64,000 bases of DNA from Pseudomonas fluorescens (GCF_900636825.1 NZ_LR134318.1:2079501-2143500); one strand, 5' to 3'. Numbered from the stretch's first letter, positions 48,018 to 57,380 are shown. Notes: generated by a model from the letters alone, not told the origin. Made by a program: numbers and translations.

Positions 48018-48467
48018 ATGTCACTGACGATCGGTTTTTCCAACCCCGCCGCTGTCACCATCGGCGGTAAAACCGCGGCGACGATCAGCGCGATAAGCGA
48101 TGACACCGACAAGGCATCGGCTCAGGCGTTGGGTACGCAAACCACTGAAAGCAAGCAAGTCAGGACCGGCGGCGGGCCTGTTCAGGAAGACACCAAAACC
48201 GAGAGCGGCGGTAATCAAAGCGTCACCGTAAAGACGCTGCTCAAGCGCATGCAAGAACTGCAAAAACAGCTTCAGGAACAGCAACAGCAACTGGCAGCAG
48301 CGCAAGCCAAGAGCTATCCGACGCCCGAGGCCAAGTCGCAGGCTGTCATGGCCATTCAGGGACAAATTGCCCAAACCAGCGCAGCGTTGGCGGAAGTGGC
48401 GGGTGCATTGGTCAAGGAAATGACCAAGAGCTCTACCAGCGGTAATTTCGTCAGCACCACGGTGTGA
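48018..48467 (+). CDS. FlxA-like coiled-coil protein of unknown function
   Basis: A 149-residue protein without signal peptide or membrane segment. A Ser/Thr/Gly-rich N-terminus (about 1-70) precedes a coiled coil (VKTLLKRMQELQKQLQEQQQQL, about 70-95) and a second Ala-rich helical part (MAIQGQIAQTSAALAEVAGALV). This layout resembles the FlxA family, whose E. coli member is a FliA-dependent gene of unknown role. The sigma-28 promoter upstream supports membership in the flagellar or chemotaxis late regulon. GGAGT precedes the ATG. Confidence 0.7.
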   Translation: MSLTIGFSNPAAVTIGGKTAATISAISDDTDKASAQALGTQTTESKQVRTGGGPVQEDTKTESGGNQSVTVKTLLKRMQELQKQLQEQQQQLAAAQAKSYPTPEAKSQAVMAIQGQIAQTSAALAEVAGALVKEMTKSSTSGNFVSTTV

Positions 48468-48523
48468 GCAGAGAAAGGGCAGGTCGCGAGATTCGCCCTA
48501 CAATAAAAGACGATTTCTGATTG

Positions 48524-48552
48524 TTGACAAATCCCCGCGGGATTCGCATAGT
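48524..48552 (+). promoter_or_regulatory. Promoter of the ribose operon
   Basis: TTGACA (48524-48529), a 17-base spacer and CATAGT (48547-48552). The predicted start (about 48559) falls at the edge of the RbsR palindrome, the classical layout for repression. Confidence 0.75.
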
Positions 48553-48560
48553 TCGGTCAA

Positions 48561-48574
48561 CGCAAACGTTTGCG
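48561..48574. promoter_or_regulatory. Probable RbsR operator
   Basis: The perfect palindrome CGCAAACGTTTGCG carries the central CG and AAACG half-sites typical of LacI-family operators. It overlaps the predicted rbsB transcription start; rbsR is encoded inside the operon. Confidence 0.85.
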
Positions 48575-48666
48575 CGACGTTACTCTCGGGTTGAGTCCGG
48601 GGAACGCGTCGTAGCTTACGCTGGCGCAAGCGTTGCTCACAATAATCATAAGATCGGAGTGAACCC

Positions 48667-49623
48667 ATGAAGCTGCCATTCGCTGGACGTCTTCTTGCTG
48701 TCGCTATGCTGGCTGCCACAGCCGCCGCACTACCCGTCTCCTCGGCATTCGCCGAATCCGCCGAAAAACCCAAGGTCGCATTGGTCATGAAATCTCTGGC
48801 CAACGAATTCTTCCTGACTATGGAAGACGGCGCCAAGGCTTATCAGAAAGAACACTCCGCCGATTTCGACCTGATCTCCAATGGCATCAAGGACGAGACC
48901 GATACCGCTGGCCAGACGCGAATTGTCGAGCAGATGATCCTGGCGAAGGTCAACGCTCTGGTCATCGCGCCTTCTGACTCCAAGGCCATGGTGCCGGTGA
49001 TCAAGAAAGCTGTGGATGCCGGCATCACCGTGATCAACATCGACAACCAGCTCGATCCGCAAATCGTCAAAAGCAAAAACATCAGCGTGCCTTTCGTAGG
49101 TCCGGACAACCGCAAGGGCGCGCGTCTGGTCGGCGAATACCTGGCCAAGCAGCTCAAGGCCGGTGACCAAGTTGGCATCATTGAAGGCGTATCGACGACC
49201 ACCAATGCGCAGCAGCGTACCGCCGGCTTCAAGGATGCGATGGGCGCGGCGCAGATAAAAGTGGTTGCCCTGCAATCCGGCGATTGGGAAATCGACAAAG
49301 GCAACAAGGTTGCCGCATCGATTCTCAGCGAATACCCGGATGTCAAAGCACTGCTGGCCGGTAACGACAGCATGGCCGTCGGCGCCGTTTCCGCAGTCCG
49401 TGCCGCTGGCAAGGCGGGACAGGTGAAAGTGGTCGGTTACGACAACATCAACGCCATCAAACCAATGTTGAAGGATGGTCGAGTGCTGGCCACCGCTGAC
49501 CAGTTCGCTGCCAAACAAGCGGTGTTCGGCATCGAGACTGCGCTGAAAATCATCAAAGGCGAGAAAGTCGACAGCGGCGCCAACGGTGTGATCGAAACAC
49601 CGGTCGAGCTGGTTACCCAATAA
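48667..49623 (+). CDS. rbsB: Ribose ABC transporter, periplasmic binding protein
   Basis: Captures ribose in the periplasm and delivers it to RbsAC. It has 318 residues; signal peptide about 1-29 (ending SAFA). The pentose-binding fold shows VALVMKSLANEFF, IDNQLDP and GNDSMAVGAVSAVRAAG. GGAGTG precedes the ATG. First gene of the rbs operon, downstream of a promoter-operator pair. Confidence 0.96.
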   Translation: MKLPFAGRLLAVAMLAATAAALPVSSAFAESAEKPKVALVMKSLANEFFLTMEDGAKAYQKEHSADFDLISNGIKDETDTAGQTRIVEQMILAKVNALVIAPSDSKAMVPVIKKAVDAGITVINIDNQLDPQIVKSKNISVPFVGPDNRKGARLVGEYLAKQLKAGDQVGIIEGVSTTTNAQQRTAGFKDAMGAAQIKVVALQSGDWEIDKGNKVAASILSEYPDVKALLAGNDSMAVGAVSAVRAAGKAGQVKVVGYDNINAIKPMLKDGRVLATADQFAAKQAVFGIETALKIIKGEKVDSGANGVIETPVELVTQ

Positions 49624-49680
49624 GTCTTCTGGCGGCACAACGGCGCTCGTCCGTCCGGGCGAGCGCATGGAGAGTTCTTT

Positions 49681-51234
49681 ATGTCAGTTTCCGCCCCGAA
49701 CGCTGTCCTCTCGGTCAGCGGCATCGGTAAGACCTATGCGCAACCGGTGCTGACCGGCATCGAGTTGACGCTGATGCGCGGTGAAGTGCTGGCGCTGACC
49801 GGCGAAAATGGTGCTGGTAAAAGTACCTTGTCGAAAATCATCGGCGGACTGGTCACACCGACCACCGGCCAAATGCAGTTTCAGGGCAAGGATTATCGTC
49901 CGGGCAGCCGCACCCAGGCCGAAGAGCTTGGCGTGCGCATGGTCATGCAAGAACTCAATCTGTTGCCGACATTGTCGGTGGCGGAAAATCTGTTCCTCGA
50001 TAATTTGCCGAGCAATGGTGGCTGGATCAGCCGCAAGCAGCTGCGCAAGGCAGCGATCGAAGCGATGGCGCAAGTCGGTCTCGACGCGATCGATCCGGAC
50101 ACATTGGTCGGTGAGTTGGGCATCGGTCATCAGCAGATGGTCGAAATCGCCCGCAACCTGATCGGCGACTGTCATGTGCTGATTCTCGACGAACCGACCG
50201 CGATGCTGACAGCCCGAGAAGTCGAAATGCTTTTCGAGCAGATCACCCGACTGCAAGCGCGCGGCGTGTCGATCATTTACATCTCTCATCGTCTGGAAGA
50301 GCTGGCCCGGGTTGCCCAGCGAATTGCCGTGCTGCGCGACGGTAATCTGGTCTGCGTTGAGCCGATGGCCAATTACAACAGCGAGCAACTGGTCACGCTC
50401 ATGGTCGGTCGCGAACTGGGCGAGCACATCGATATGGGGCCGCGCAAGATTGGCGCGCCGGCATTGACGGTCAAAGGCCTGTCTCGCTCGGATAAGGTGC
50501 GCGATGTTTCTTTTGAAGTGCGCGCCGGCGAGATTTTCGGCATCTCCGGACTGATCGGGGCAGGGCGCACGGAGCTGCTGCGCTTGATTTTCGGTGCCGA
50601 TGTCGCCGATAGCGGCTCCATCGCGCTCGGCTCGCCAGCGCAGGTCGTCAACGTGCGCTCGCCGGTCGATGCGGTGCGTAACGGCATTGCCTTGATCACT
50701 GAGGATCGCAAAGGCGAGGGCCTTCTGCTCAGTCAGTCGATCAGTGCCAATATTGCGCTGGGCAACATGCCGGAAATTTCCAGTGGCGGAATCGTCAACA
50801 ATGGCGACGAAATTTCTCTGGCGCAGCGTCAGATCGACGCCATGCGCATTCGCAGTTCGAGCCCGACACAGCTGGTTTCAGAGTTGTCAGGGGGTAATCA
50901 GCAGAAAGTGGTGATCGGCCGGTGGCTGGAGCGTGATTGTTCGGTGCTGCTGTTCGACGAACCGACCCGCGGCATCGACGTCGGCGCCAAGTTCGACATC
51001 TATGGGCTGCTTGGCGAATTGACCCGTCAGGGCAAAGCGCTGGTGGTGGTTTCCAGTGACTTGCGTGAGCTGATGCTGATCTGTGACCGGATTGGTGTGC
51101 TGTCGGCAGGGCGCCTGATCGACACCTTCGAGCGCGACAGCTGGACTCAGGATGATTTGCTTGCCGCCGCATTTGCCGGCTACCAAAAACGTGATGCGTT
51201 GCTCAACGAAGCGGCGCCTAGGGATCTCCCATGA
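49681..51234 (+). CDS. rbsA: Ribose ABC transporter, ATPase
   Basis: A fused two-domain sugar ATPase of 517 residues on the cytoplasmic face. The first domain has a full Walker A GENGAGKST, and Walker B VLILDEPTAML. In the second, the A-loop is GLIGAGRTE (lacking the Walker lysine), with signature LSGGNQQKVVIGRWL and Walker B VLLFDEPTRGIDVG. This asymmetry is normal for the RbsA/MglA group. It overlaps rbsC by four bases. Confidence 0.97.
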   Translation: MSVSAPNAVLSVSGIGKTYAQPVLTGIELTLMRGEVLALTGENGAGKSTLSKIIGGLVTPTTGQMQFQGKDYRPGSRTQAEELGVRMVMQELNLLPTLSVAENLFLDNLPSNGGWISRKQLRKAAIEAMAQVGLDAIDPDTLVGELGIGHQQMVEIARNLIGDCHVLILDEPTAMLTAREVEMLFEQITRLQARGVSIIYISHRLEELARVAQRIAVLRDGNLVCVEPMANYNSEQLVTLMVGRELGEHIDMGPRKIGAPALTVKGLSRSDKVRDVSFEVRAGEIFGISGLIGAGRTELLRLIFGADVADSGSIALGSPAQVVNVRSPVDAVRNGIALITEDRKGEGLLLSQSISANIALGNMPEISSGGIVNNGDEISLAQRQIDAMRIRSSSPTQLVSELSGGNQQKVVIGRWLERDCSVLLFDEPTRGIDVGAKFDIYGLLGELTRQGKALVVVSSDLRELMLICDRIGVLSAGRLIDTFERDSWTQDDLLAAAFAGYQKRDALLNEAAPRDLP

Positions 51235-52208
51235 AAACTGCATCTTCTGCCGGCAAACGTAGTGGCAACTTCTACGGACTGGGCACCTATCTGGGTCTGG
51301 CCGGGGCCCTGCTGGCGATGGTGGCGCTGTTCTCGGTATTGAGCAGCCACTTTTTGTCCTATAACACCTTCAGCACTCTGGCCAATCAGATTCCCGACCT
51401 GATGGTGCTGGCAGTCGGCATGACATTTGTGCTGATCATCGGTGGCATCGACCTTTCGGTCGGATCAGTGCTGGCATTGGCCGCTTCGACCGTCAGCGTG
51501 GCCATTCTCGGTTGGGGTTGGGGCGTTTTGCCTTCGGCGTTGCTCGGCATGGCCGTGGCGGCACTGGCCGGTACCGTCACCGGTTCGATCACCGTCGCCT
51601 GGCGAATTCCATCATTCATCGTGTCCCTGGGCGTGCTGGAAATGGCTCGGGGTCTCGCCTATCAGATGACCGGGTCGCGCACCGCGTACATCGGCGATTC
51701 GTTCGCCTGGCTGTCCAACCCGATCGCCTTTGGCATCTCGCCGTCATTCATCATCGCCTTGCTGGTGATCTTCATCGCACAGGCCGTATTGACCCGCACG
51801 GTATTTGGCCGCTATCTGATCGGCATCGGCACCAACGAAGAGGCGGTGCGTCTGGCCGGGATCAATCCCAAGCCCTACAAGATTCTGGTGTTCAGCCTGA
51901 TGGGACTGTTGGCCGGGATCGCTGCGTTGTTTCAGATTTCGCGTCTGGAAGCGGCTGACCCGAACGCGGGCTCCGGGCTGGAATTGCAAGTGATCGCGGC
52001 GGTGGTGATCGGCGGTACCAGCCTGATGGGCGGGCGCGGTTCGGTGATCAGCACATTCTTTGGCGTATTGATCATTTCCGTACTGGCCGCTGGCCTGGCG
52101 CAGATCGGCGCTACCGAGCCGACCAAGCGCATCATCACTGGCGCGGTGATTGTCATTGCTGTGGTGCTCGATACTTATCGCAGTCAACGCGCCAGTCGAC
52201 GGGGCTGA
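51231..52208 (+). CDS. rbsC: Ribose ABC transporter, permease
   Basis: An inner-membrane permease of 325 residues with many hydrophobic helices (for example LGLAGALLAMVALFSVLSS, MVLAVGMTFVLIIGGIDLSVGSVLALAAST). The family's GGIDLSVGS and GGTSLMGGRGS motifs are present. The start overlaps the rbsA stop. The N-terminus extends into the cytoplasm. Confidence 0.97.
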   Translation: MKTASSAGKRSGNFYGLGTYLGLAGALLAMVALFSVLSSHFLSYNTFSTLANQIPDLMVLAVGMTFVLIIGGIDLSVGSVLALAASTVSVAILGWGWGVLPSALLGMAVAALAGTVTGSITVAWRIPSFIVSLGVLEMARGLAYQMTGSRTAYIGDSFAWLSNPIAFGISPSFIIALLVIFIAQAVLTRTVFGRYLIGIGTNEEAVRLAGINPKPYKILVFSLMGLLAGIAALFQISRLEAADPNAGSGLELQVIAAVVIGGTSLMGGRGSVISTFFGVLIISVLAAGLAQIGATEPTKRIITGAVIVIAVVLDTYRSQRASRRG

Positions 52209-52217
52209 GAGACCGAA

Positions 52218-53237
52218 ATGGCAACGATCAAAGATGTAGCGGCGCTCGCAGGTATTTCCTACACGACCGTATCCCATGTGGTGAACAACACCCGCCCGGT
52301 CAGTCAGGAAGTGCGGCTCAAAGTCGAAGCGGCCATCAAAAGTCTCGACTATGTGCCCAGCGCAGTTGCGCGCTCACTGAAAGCCAAGACCACCGCGACC
52401 ATCGGGTTGCTGGTGCCGAACAGTCTCAACCCCTATTTCGCCGAACTTGCGCGGGGAATCGAGGATTACTGCGAACGTAACGGCTATTGCGTGATCCTGT
52501 GCAACTCCGACGATAACCCGCAAAAGCAGCGCAGCTATTTGCGTGTGCTGCTGGAAAAGCGCATCGATGGTTTGATCGTCGCCTCCGCTGGCGGCGACAG
52601 CGGTCTGGCGCAGGGCTTGGCGAACGTGAAAACGCCGATGGTCATCGTCGACCGAGGACTGGACGGTGTCGATGCTGATCTGGTGCGCATCGATCATGAA
52701 TACGGCGCGTATCTGGCGACCCGGCATCTGCTCGAGCTGGGTCACCGCGATATCGCCACCATCGGCGGTCCGGCCAGTACCAGCGTGGCGCAGATGCGTC
52801 AGGCCGGATACTGCCGGGCGCTGAAAGAGGCGGGCATCGCGGTGCGCCCGGCGCGCATGCTGGAAAGTGATTTCACCAGCACCGGCGGTTACAACGCTGC
52901 AGCGATGCTGCTGGAAAAAAACCCGCCCAGTGCGATTTTTGCTGGCAACGACATGATTGGTATCGGCGTGCTGCGTGCGGCTGCCGAACGCAACGTGCGC
53001 GTGCCACAGCAATTGTCGGTCATCGGCTTCGATGACATTCAGATGAGCCGTTACGTGTATCCCGCGCTGACAACTGTCGGCCAGTCGATCCTGCAACTGG
53101 GCGAGATGGCGGCGGAAGTATTGCTGCGAAGAATTGCGACACCGGATCTGGGCACGGATCAACGGATCGTGACCCCGAGTATTGTCCTGCGCGAATCGAC
53201 CGCGCCGTTGTCCGGCGTGTTCACCGAATACCGCTGA
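52218..53237 (+). CDS. rbsR: LacI-family ribose operon repressor
   Basis: A 339-residue repressor. The helix-turn-helix TIKDVAALAGISYTTVSHVVNN with the hinge-helix region KSLDYVPSAVARSLK is N-terminal; a periplasmic-binding-like effector domain follows. It lies inside the operon between rbsC and rbsK, so it is itself repressed by its own product through the palindrome at 48561. Ribose is the probable inducer. Confidence 0.94.
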   Translation: MATIKDVAALAGISYTTVSHVVNNTRPVSQEVRLKVEAAIKSLDYVPSAVARSLKAKTTATIGLLVPNSLNPYFAELARGIEDYCERNGYCVILCNSDDNPQKQRSYLRVLLEKRIDGLIVASAGGDSGLAQGLANVKTPMVIVDRGLDGVDADLVRIDHEYGAYLATRHLLELGHRDIATIGGPASTSVAQMRQAGYCRALKEAGIAVRPARMLESDFTSTGGYNAAAMLLEKNPPSAIFAGNDMIGIGVLRAAAERNVRVPQQLSVIGFDDIQMSRYVYPALTTVGQSILQLGEMAAEVLLRRIATPDLGTDQRIVTPSIVLRESTAPLSGVFTEYR

Positions 53238-53261
53238 AACCGAATTGACGAGTAGTGATGT

Positions 53262-54179
53262 ATGCCAGCAAATGTAGTGGTAATAGGCAGCCTGAACATG
53301 GATCTGGTCACCCGGGCGCCGCGGCTGCCGCGGGGCGGTGAAACGCTGATCGGTCATTCATTCGCCACTGTTTCGGGTGGCAAGGGCGCCAATCAGGCGG
53401 TGGCCGCTGCACGTCTGGGGGCGCAGGTGGCGATGGTCGGCTGCGTCGGCAACGATGATTATGGCGTGCAGTTGCGCGACGCCTTGCTGGCCGAGCAGAT
53501 CGATTGCCAGGCGGTGAGCATTGTCGAGGACTCCAGTGGCGTGGCCCTGATCGTGGTTGATGACAACAGTCAGAACGCTATTGTGATTGTCGCCGGCGCC
53601 AATGGCGCCATGACGCCGGCGGTCATTGACCGGTTCGATGCGGTGTTGAAGGCCGCTGATGTGGTGATCTGCCAGCTCGAAATTCCAGACGCTACGGTCG
53701 GTCATGCGCTCAAACGTGCACGCGCGCTGGGCAAGACAGTAATCCTCAACCCGGCGCCCGCCAGTCGACCGCTGCCTGCGGACTGGTTCGGCGCGATCGA
53801 TTATCTGATTCCCAACGAAAGTGAAGCCGCCGCATTGACCGGGCTGCCAGTCGACTCGCTGCAGACCGCAGAGGCCGCCGCCAATCGTCTCATCGCCATG
53901 GGCGCGGGCAAAGTCATCATCACCCTCGGCGCTGAAGGCTCGCTGTTCGCCAACGGCAAAGGCTTCGAACATTTCCCCGCGCCCAAAGTGCAAGCAGTCG
54001 ATACCACTGCCGCCGGTGACACCTTCGTGGGTGGCTTTGCCGCTGCGCACGCCAGTGGCAAGTCTGAAGGCGAGGCTATTCGCTTTGGGCAGGTCGCCGC
54101 AGCATTGTCGGTCACACGCGCTGGCGCGCAGCCTTCCATTCCAACCATGTCCGACGTACAGGCATTCAAACCCGCATGA
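53262..54179 (+). CDS. rbsK: Ribokinase
   Basis: Phosphorylates ribose to ribose-5-phosphate in the cytoplasm. The 305-residue PfkB-family protein has [21 protein letters not shown] at the N-terminus, [16 protein letters not shown] near 40-56, and the anion hole and catalytic base in [16 protein letters not shown] near 247-262. It overlaps rbsD by four bases (ATGA), so the two are coupled. Confidence 0.96.
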   Translation: MPANVVVIGSLNMDLVTRAPRLPRGGETLIGHSFATVSGGKGANQAVAAARLGAQVAMVGCVGNDDYGVQLRDALLAEQIDCQAVSIVEDSSGVALIVVDDNSQNAIVIVAGANGAMTPAVIDRFDAVLKAADVVICQLEIPDATVGHALKRARALGKTVILNPAPASRPLPADWFGAIDYLIPNESEAAALTGLPVDSLQTAEAAANRLIAMGAGKVIITLGAEGSLFANGKGFEHFPAPKVQAVDTTAAGDTFVGGFAAAHASGKSEGEAIRFGQVAAALSVTRAGAQPSIPTMSDVQAFKPA

Positions 54180-54580
54180 AAAAAACTCCTTTGCTCAACG
54201 TCGCGTTGTCGCGGCTGATCGCCTCTTTGGGCCATGGCGATATCGTGGTGATCGGTGACGCCGGCTTGCCGGTACCGCCGGGTGTCGAGTTGATCGACCT
54301 GGCCCTGACTCACGGTGTCCCTGATTTCGTCAGCACTTTGAAAGTCGTGCTCAGCGAAATGCAGGTAGAAAGCCACGCGCTGGCCAAGGAGATCTTCGAC
54401 AAGCAGCCCACGGCGTTGAGCGCGCTGGATGCGCTGCATGATGAAGGCGAGCTGGGCCGTCGCGATCTGCTCAATCACGAACAATTCAAGGTGCTCAGCC
54501 GACAGGCGCGGGCGATTGTTCGTACGGGTGAATGCCAGCCTTATTGCAACATCGCCCTGGTAGCCGGGGTGACGTTCTGA
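54176..54580 (+). CDS. rbsD: D-ribose pyranase
   Basis: Interconverts the pyranose and furanose forms of ribose so that ribokinase can act. The 134-residue protein has [22 protein letters not shown] at the N-terminus, with the catalytic His in SLGHGD, and [10 protein letters not shown] near residues 43-52. The C-terminal [19 protein letters not shown] closes the active site. It overlaps rbsK and is followed by the nucleoside hydrolase after 31 bases. Confidence 0.96.
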   Translation: MKKTPLLNVALSRLIASLGHGDIVVIGDAGLPVPPGVELIDLALTHGVPDFVSTLKVVLSEMQVESHALAKEIFDKQPTALSALDALHDEGELGRRDLLNHEQFKVLSRQARAIVRTGECQPYCNIALVAGVTF

Positions 54581-54611
54581 TTTCCGATTTCACATGCACA
54601 AGGAATGCGCC

Positions 54612-55640
54612 ATGCAACGCTATGCTCAAAAACTGCATCAACTGGTCCGGAGTCTGCTGCTTTTGTCCGTGATAACTGCCACCGGCGCTCACGCGGCGGA
54701 GAAAATCGATCTGATCATCGACACCGATCCGGGTGCCGACGACGTCGTCGCGTTGCTGTTTGCCCTGGCCTCGCCGGATGAGTTGAATATTCGTGCGCTG
54801 ACCACCGTCGCCGGCAACGTGCGCCTCGACAAGACCTCGCGTAATGCGCGGCTGGCTCGCGAGTGGGCAGGGCGCGAAGACGTGCCGGTCTACGCTGGCG
54901 CACCGAAACCGCTAATGCGCACGCCGATCTACGCCGAGAATATTCATGGCAAGGAAGGCCTGTCAGGCGTCACCGTACATGAGCCGAAAAAAGGTCTGGC
55001 CGAAGGCAGTGCAGTCAGTTATCTCATCGACACCCTCAAAAATGCCAAACCGCACAGCATCACCATCGCCATGCTCGGCCCACAGACCAACCTGGCGCTG
55101 GCGCTGATCCAGGAGCCGGAAATCGTCCAGGGGATCAAGGAAGTGGTGATCATGGGCGGCGCGCACTTCAACGGTGGCAATATCACGCCTGTAGCAGAGT
55201 TCAACCTGTTCGCCGACCCGCAAGCTGCTGAAGTGGTGCTCAAGAGCGGTGTGAAGCTGACTTACCTGCCGCTGGACGTCACGCACAAGATTCTCACCAG
55301 CGACGCCCGCCTGAAGCAGATTGCCGCGCTCAACAATAATGCGAGCAAAATTGTCGGCGACATCCTCAATGAATACATCAAGGGTGACATGGAGCATTAC
55401 GGCATTCCGGGCGGTCCGGTGCATGACGCAACCGTCGTGGCTTATCTGCTCAAGCCGGAACTGTTCACCGGTCGCTCGGTGAACGTTGTGGTGGACAGCC
55501 GTGAAGGGCCGACGTTTGGCCAGACCATTGTCGACTGGTATGACGGCCTCAAAGCGCCAAAGAACGCATTCTGGGTTGAAAATGGCGATGCCCAGGGCTT
55601 TTTTGATCTGCTCACCGAACGCCTGAAGCGTCTGAAGTAA
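54612..55640 (+). CDS. Exported inosine/uridine-preferring nucleoside hydrolase
   Basis: Hydrolyses ribonucleosides to ribose and base. The 342-residue protein has the metal-binding motif DTDPGADDVVALLFAL near residues 35-50 and the downstream EFNLFADPQAA and GPVHDATVVAYLL. Unlike cytoplasmic RihA-C it begins with a signal peptide (ending GAHA near 28), so it is probably periplasmic. I start at the ATG at 54612, with AAGGAA upstream; an ATG six codons earlier has none. It closes the rbs operon, which could import the released ribose. Confidence 0.92.
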   Translation: MQRYAQKLHQLVRSLLLLSVITATGAHAAEKIDLIIDTDPGADDVVALLFALASPDELNIRALTTVAGNVRLDKTSRNARLAREWAGREDVPVYAGAPKPLMRTPIYAENIHGKEGLSGVTVHEPKKGLAEGSAVSYLIDTLKNAKPHSITIAMLGPQTNLALALIQEPEIVQGIKEVVIMGGAHFNGGNITPVAEFNLFADPQAAEVVLKSGVKLTYLPLDVTHKILTSDARLKQIAALNNNASKIVGDILNEYIKGDMEHYGIPGGPVHDATVVAYLLKPELFTGRSVNVVVDSREGPTFGQTIVDWYDGLKAPKNAFWVENGDAQGFFDLLTERLKRLK

Positions 55641-55643
55641 GCA

Positions 55644-55678
55644 ATCAGCCCGCAGGTGCCAGCCTGCGGGTTGCTTTT
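55644..55678 (+). terminator. Terminator of the rbs operon
   Basis: An 8-9 bp stem CCCGCAGG/CCTGCGGG with a TGCCAG-type loop, then TTGCTTTT. Confidence 0.85.
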
Positions 55679-55891
55679 CTATTCAGTTGGCGCGTCTTCC
55701 GGCACGAGCTTTTCGGTCGGATAGCGCTCGAAAATCTGCTTGATGAATTGCTGAGCCCCTTGGGTTCCCAGCTCCTTGACCAATAGATCAATGCCGATCA
55801 GTGCCAGTTCTTCCGTCGTCCCCGGACTGTAAGAGCTGTGTCCGTCTGCCCATTTGGCGTTGATGGCGGCGTCGATGCTTACAGTGGTCAT
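55679..55891 (-). CDS. Small conserved hypothetical protein
   Basis: A 70-residue acidic cytoplasmic protein without signal or membrane segment (MTTVSIDAAINAKWADGHSSYSPGTTEELALIGIDLLVKELG, ending in an acidic tail). I recognise no family motif. Its codon use is like its neighbours. It is divergent from the gene at 56022 with a 130-base shared region. Function unknown. Confidence 0.65.
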   Translation of the reverse strand: MTTVSIDAAINAKWADGHSSYSPGTTEELALIGIDLLVKELGTQGAQQFIKQIFERYPTEKLVPEDAPTE

Positions 55892-56021
55892 GATGAGGCT
55901 CGAAAGGTCGGGAGGTCTGAGTTGGAGTTAACCATTTTGTCTGGCATTTGGCACTGCGACTTAGGCATGAGCGGAGCGCTATGCGACACTTGGTCTTTTC
56001 CGGCTTTTCAGGGAACTCGCT

Positions 56022-56324
56022 GTGCAGATTGATTTGAATATCCCCGACGGCCTTACCCTTGACGCTGTACGCCAGCTTTTGGCCTCGGCGAGCGACGACG
56101 TGCACAATCAACTGCGCGTGACCAAGGGTGGCATCGCCTATTTGTCCACCGTAACGGGCGGGCAGGACATCGATGGCTTGCTGTTTCGCCTGGAAACGTG
56201 GGCCAAGGGTTCCGGCTATGTAGGAAACGTCGCCGCCAGCGACGAGGTCTGGGTGATGCAGATTTTCAACGCGCTCAAGGACAACTGGCCAAATCCGCCG
56301 TTTGACTACATCGATGTCTATTAA
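56022..56324 (+). CDS. Small conserved hypothetical protein
   Basis: A 100-residue soluble protein from a GTG start with AGGGAA nine bases upstream. It has no recognisable domain. The C-terminus is aromatic (NWPNPPFDYIDVY). Helix-sheet alternation and G/C-ending codons support real coding. It is monocistronic, and 168 bases of non-coding DNA separate it from the I78 inhibitor gene. Function unknown. Confidence 0.65.
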   Translation: MQIDLNIPDGLTLDAVRQLLASASDDVHNQLRVTKGGIAYLSTVTGGQDIDGLLFRLETWAKGSGYVGNVAASDEVWVMQIFNALKDNWPNPPFDYIDVY

Positions 56325-56492
56325 ACGCCGTTAATATCCAGTCACGATTGTTAGATGAAGTGACGAATGCCGCTCAGGCAAACTCGGCGTTTTCCGATCG
56401 TGGGGGCAGGGTGTTTGCACTGGCCTTGAAACCAAGCGCCGGATTAGCGGTCGCACGATCTCAGCTTAACTTTTTGAAATAGAGGAGGCTTC

Positions 56493-56810
56493 ATGCCTTT
56501 GAAGTTCGCGACACTGGGTGCACTTATGGCCGCTGCCTTGCTGGCGGGTTGCAGTACGAGTTCCAGCGAGTCGGCAAAGGATCCAGTGGCAGCCGAATCC
56601 AGTCATACCCGTTGTGATGCGGCCGCCGCGCAGTTCACCATCGGCAAGAAAGCTTCGCCGGAACTGTTGGAGCAGGCCCGCACCAGGGCCGGCGCGCAGA
56701 ACGCGCGGTTCCTCAAGCCTGACGACATGATCACATTGGAATACCGCTCTGATCGCTTGAACCTGAACACCGACAACAACCTGCTGATCACGCGCGTCAA
56801 CTGCGGCTGA
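56493..56810 (+). CDS. I78-family peptidase-inhibitor lipoprotein
   Basis: A 105-residue envelope lipoprotein. The signal peptide ends in the lipobox LAGC (Cys20). The mature part begins with a Ser-rich linker and has the I78 inhibitor pattern: RCDAAAAQFTIGKKASPELLEQARTRAGA, RFLKPDDMITLEYRSDRLNL and a C-terminal Cys (RVNCG) that probably pairs with the Cys at RCD. I78 proteins inhibit serine peptidases; a periplasmic protective role is inferred. AGGAGG precedes the ATG. Confidence 0.85.
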   Translation: MPLKFATLGALMAAALLAGCSTSSSESAKDPVAAESSHTRCDAAAAQFTIGKKASPELLEQARTRAGAQNARFLKPDDMITLEYRSDRLNLNTDNNLLITRVNCG

Positions 56811-56830
56811 CCGCTTTTGTTGCAGGCATA

Positions 56831-56862
56831 AAAAACCCCGTCACATGAACGGGGTTTTTTTA
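56831..56862. terminator. Bidirectional terminator, I78 / cold-shock gene
   Basis: Stem ACCCCG/CGGGGT, 9-base loop, AAAAA before and TTTTTTT after, between convergent genes. Confidence 0.9.
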
Positions 56863-56875
56863 GTGCGCCGGGAAA

Positions 56876-57088
56876 TTACTCTGGGCGAACCTGTGCAGCT
56901 TGCATACCCTTTTGGCCTTTCTCAGCCACGAAAGAGACGGTCTGGCCTTCTTTCAGGCTTTTGAAACCGTCGGATTCGATAGCTTTGAAGTGTACGAACA
57001 GGTCGTCACCGCCACCTTGAGGAGTGATGAAGCCGAAGCCTTTTTCATCGTTGAACCATTTAACGGTGCCGGTTTGGCGATTAGACAT
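56876..57088 (-). CDS. CspA-family cold-shock protein
   Basis: A 70-residue single OB-fold RNA chaperone that melts mRNA structure. RNP1 reads KGFGFITP and RNP2 reads DLFVHFKA; the start [16 protein letters not shown] is canonical. The ATG ends at 57088 with TTGGAGATAC upstream; a longer reading is rejected. On the minus strand TATGAT (57158-57163) is a good -10, giving a leader of about 65 bases. CapB/CspC-like in pseudomonads, but which paralogue it is remains undecided. Confidence 0.94.
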   Translation of the reverse strand: MSNRQTGTVKWFNDEKGFGFITPQGGGDDLFVHFKAIESDGFKSLKEGQTVSFVAEKGQKGMQAAQVRPE

Positions 57089-57239
57089 GGTGTATCTCCA
57101 AGAAACATATATTTTCAGTAGTACTGTGCTGCTCAGGCCAACTGGGCACACCGGGATATCATAGTCGAAATGTTCGCTTTGGTAGCCCCCCGGACGTGCT
57201 GTTTGCCAATCAGTCGTGTTTTCTTTACCGCCTGTTTCT

Positions 57240-57270
57240 GCTGAAAGCCCCGGTTTGCAAGGCTTTCAGC
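57240..57270. other. Perfect 10-bp hairpin upstream of the cold-shock gene
   Basis: GCTGAAAGCC/GGCTTTCAGC with an 11-base loop, in the 292-base gap between the cold-shock gene and the gene ending at 57381. No T-run follows on either strand, so it is not a simple terminator. It lies upstream of the predicted cold-shock -10. Confidence 0.5.
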
Positions 57271-57380
57271 GAAACGTAAAGACGATAAAAAAACCTGTAA
57301 AACCTGCATAAATCGTCTGAAAAGGCTCATTTCCGGTACTTTTTCCGCCTTTCAGCCGATCAGGACGCTTGGTTTTCTCA

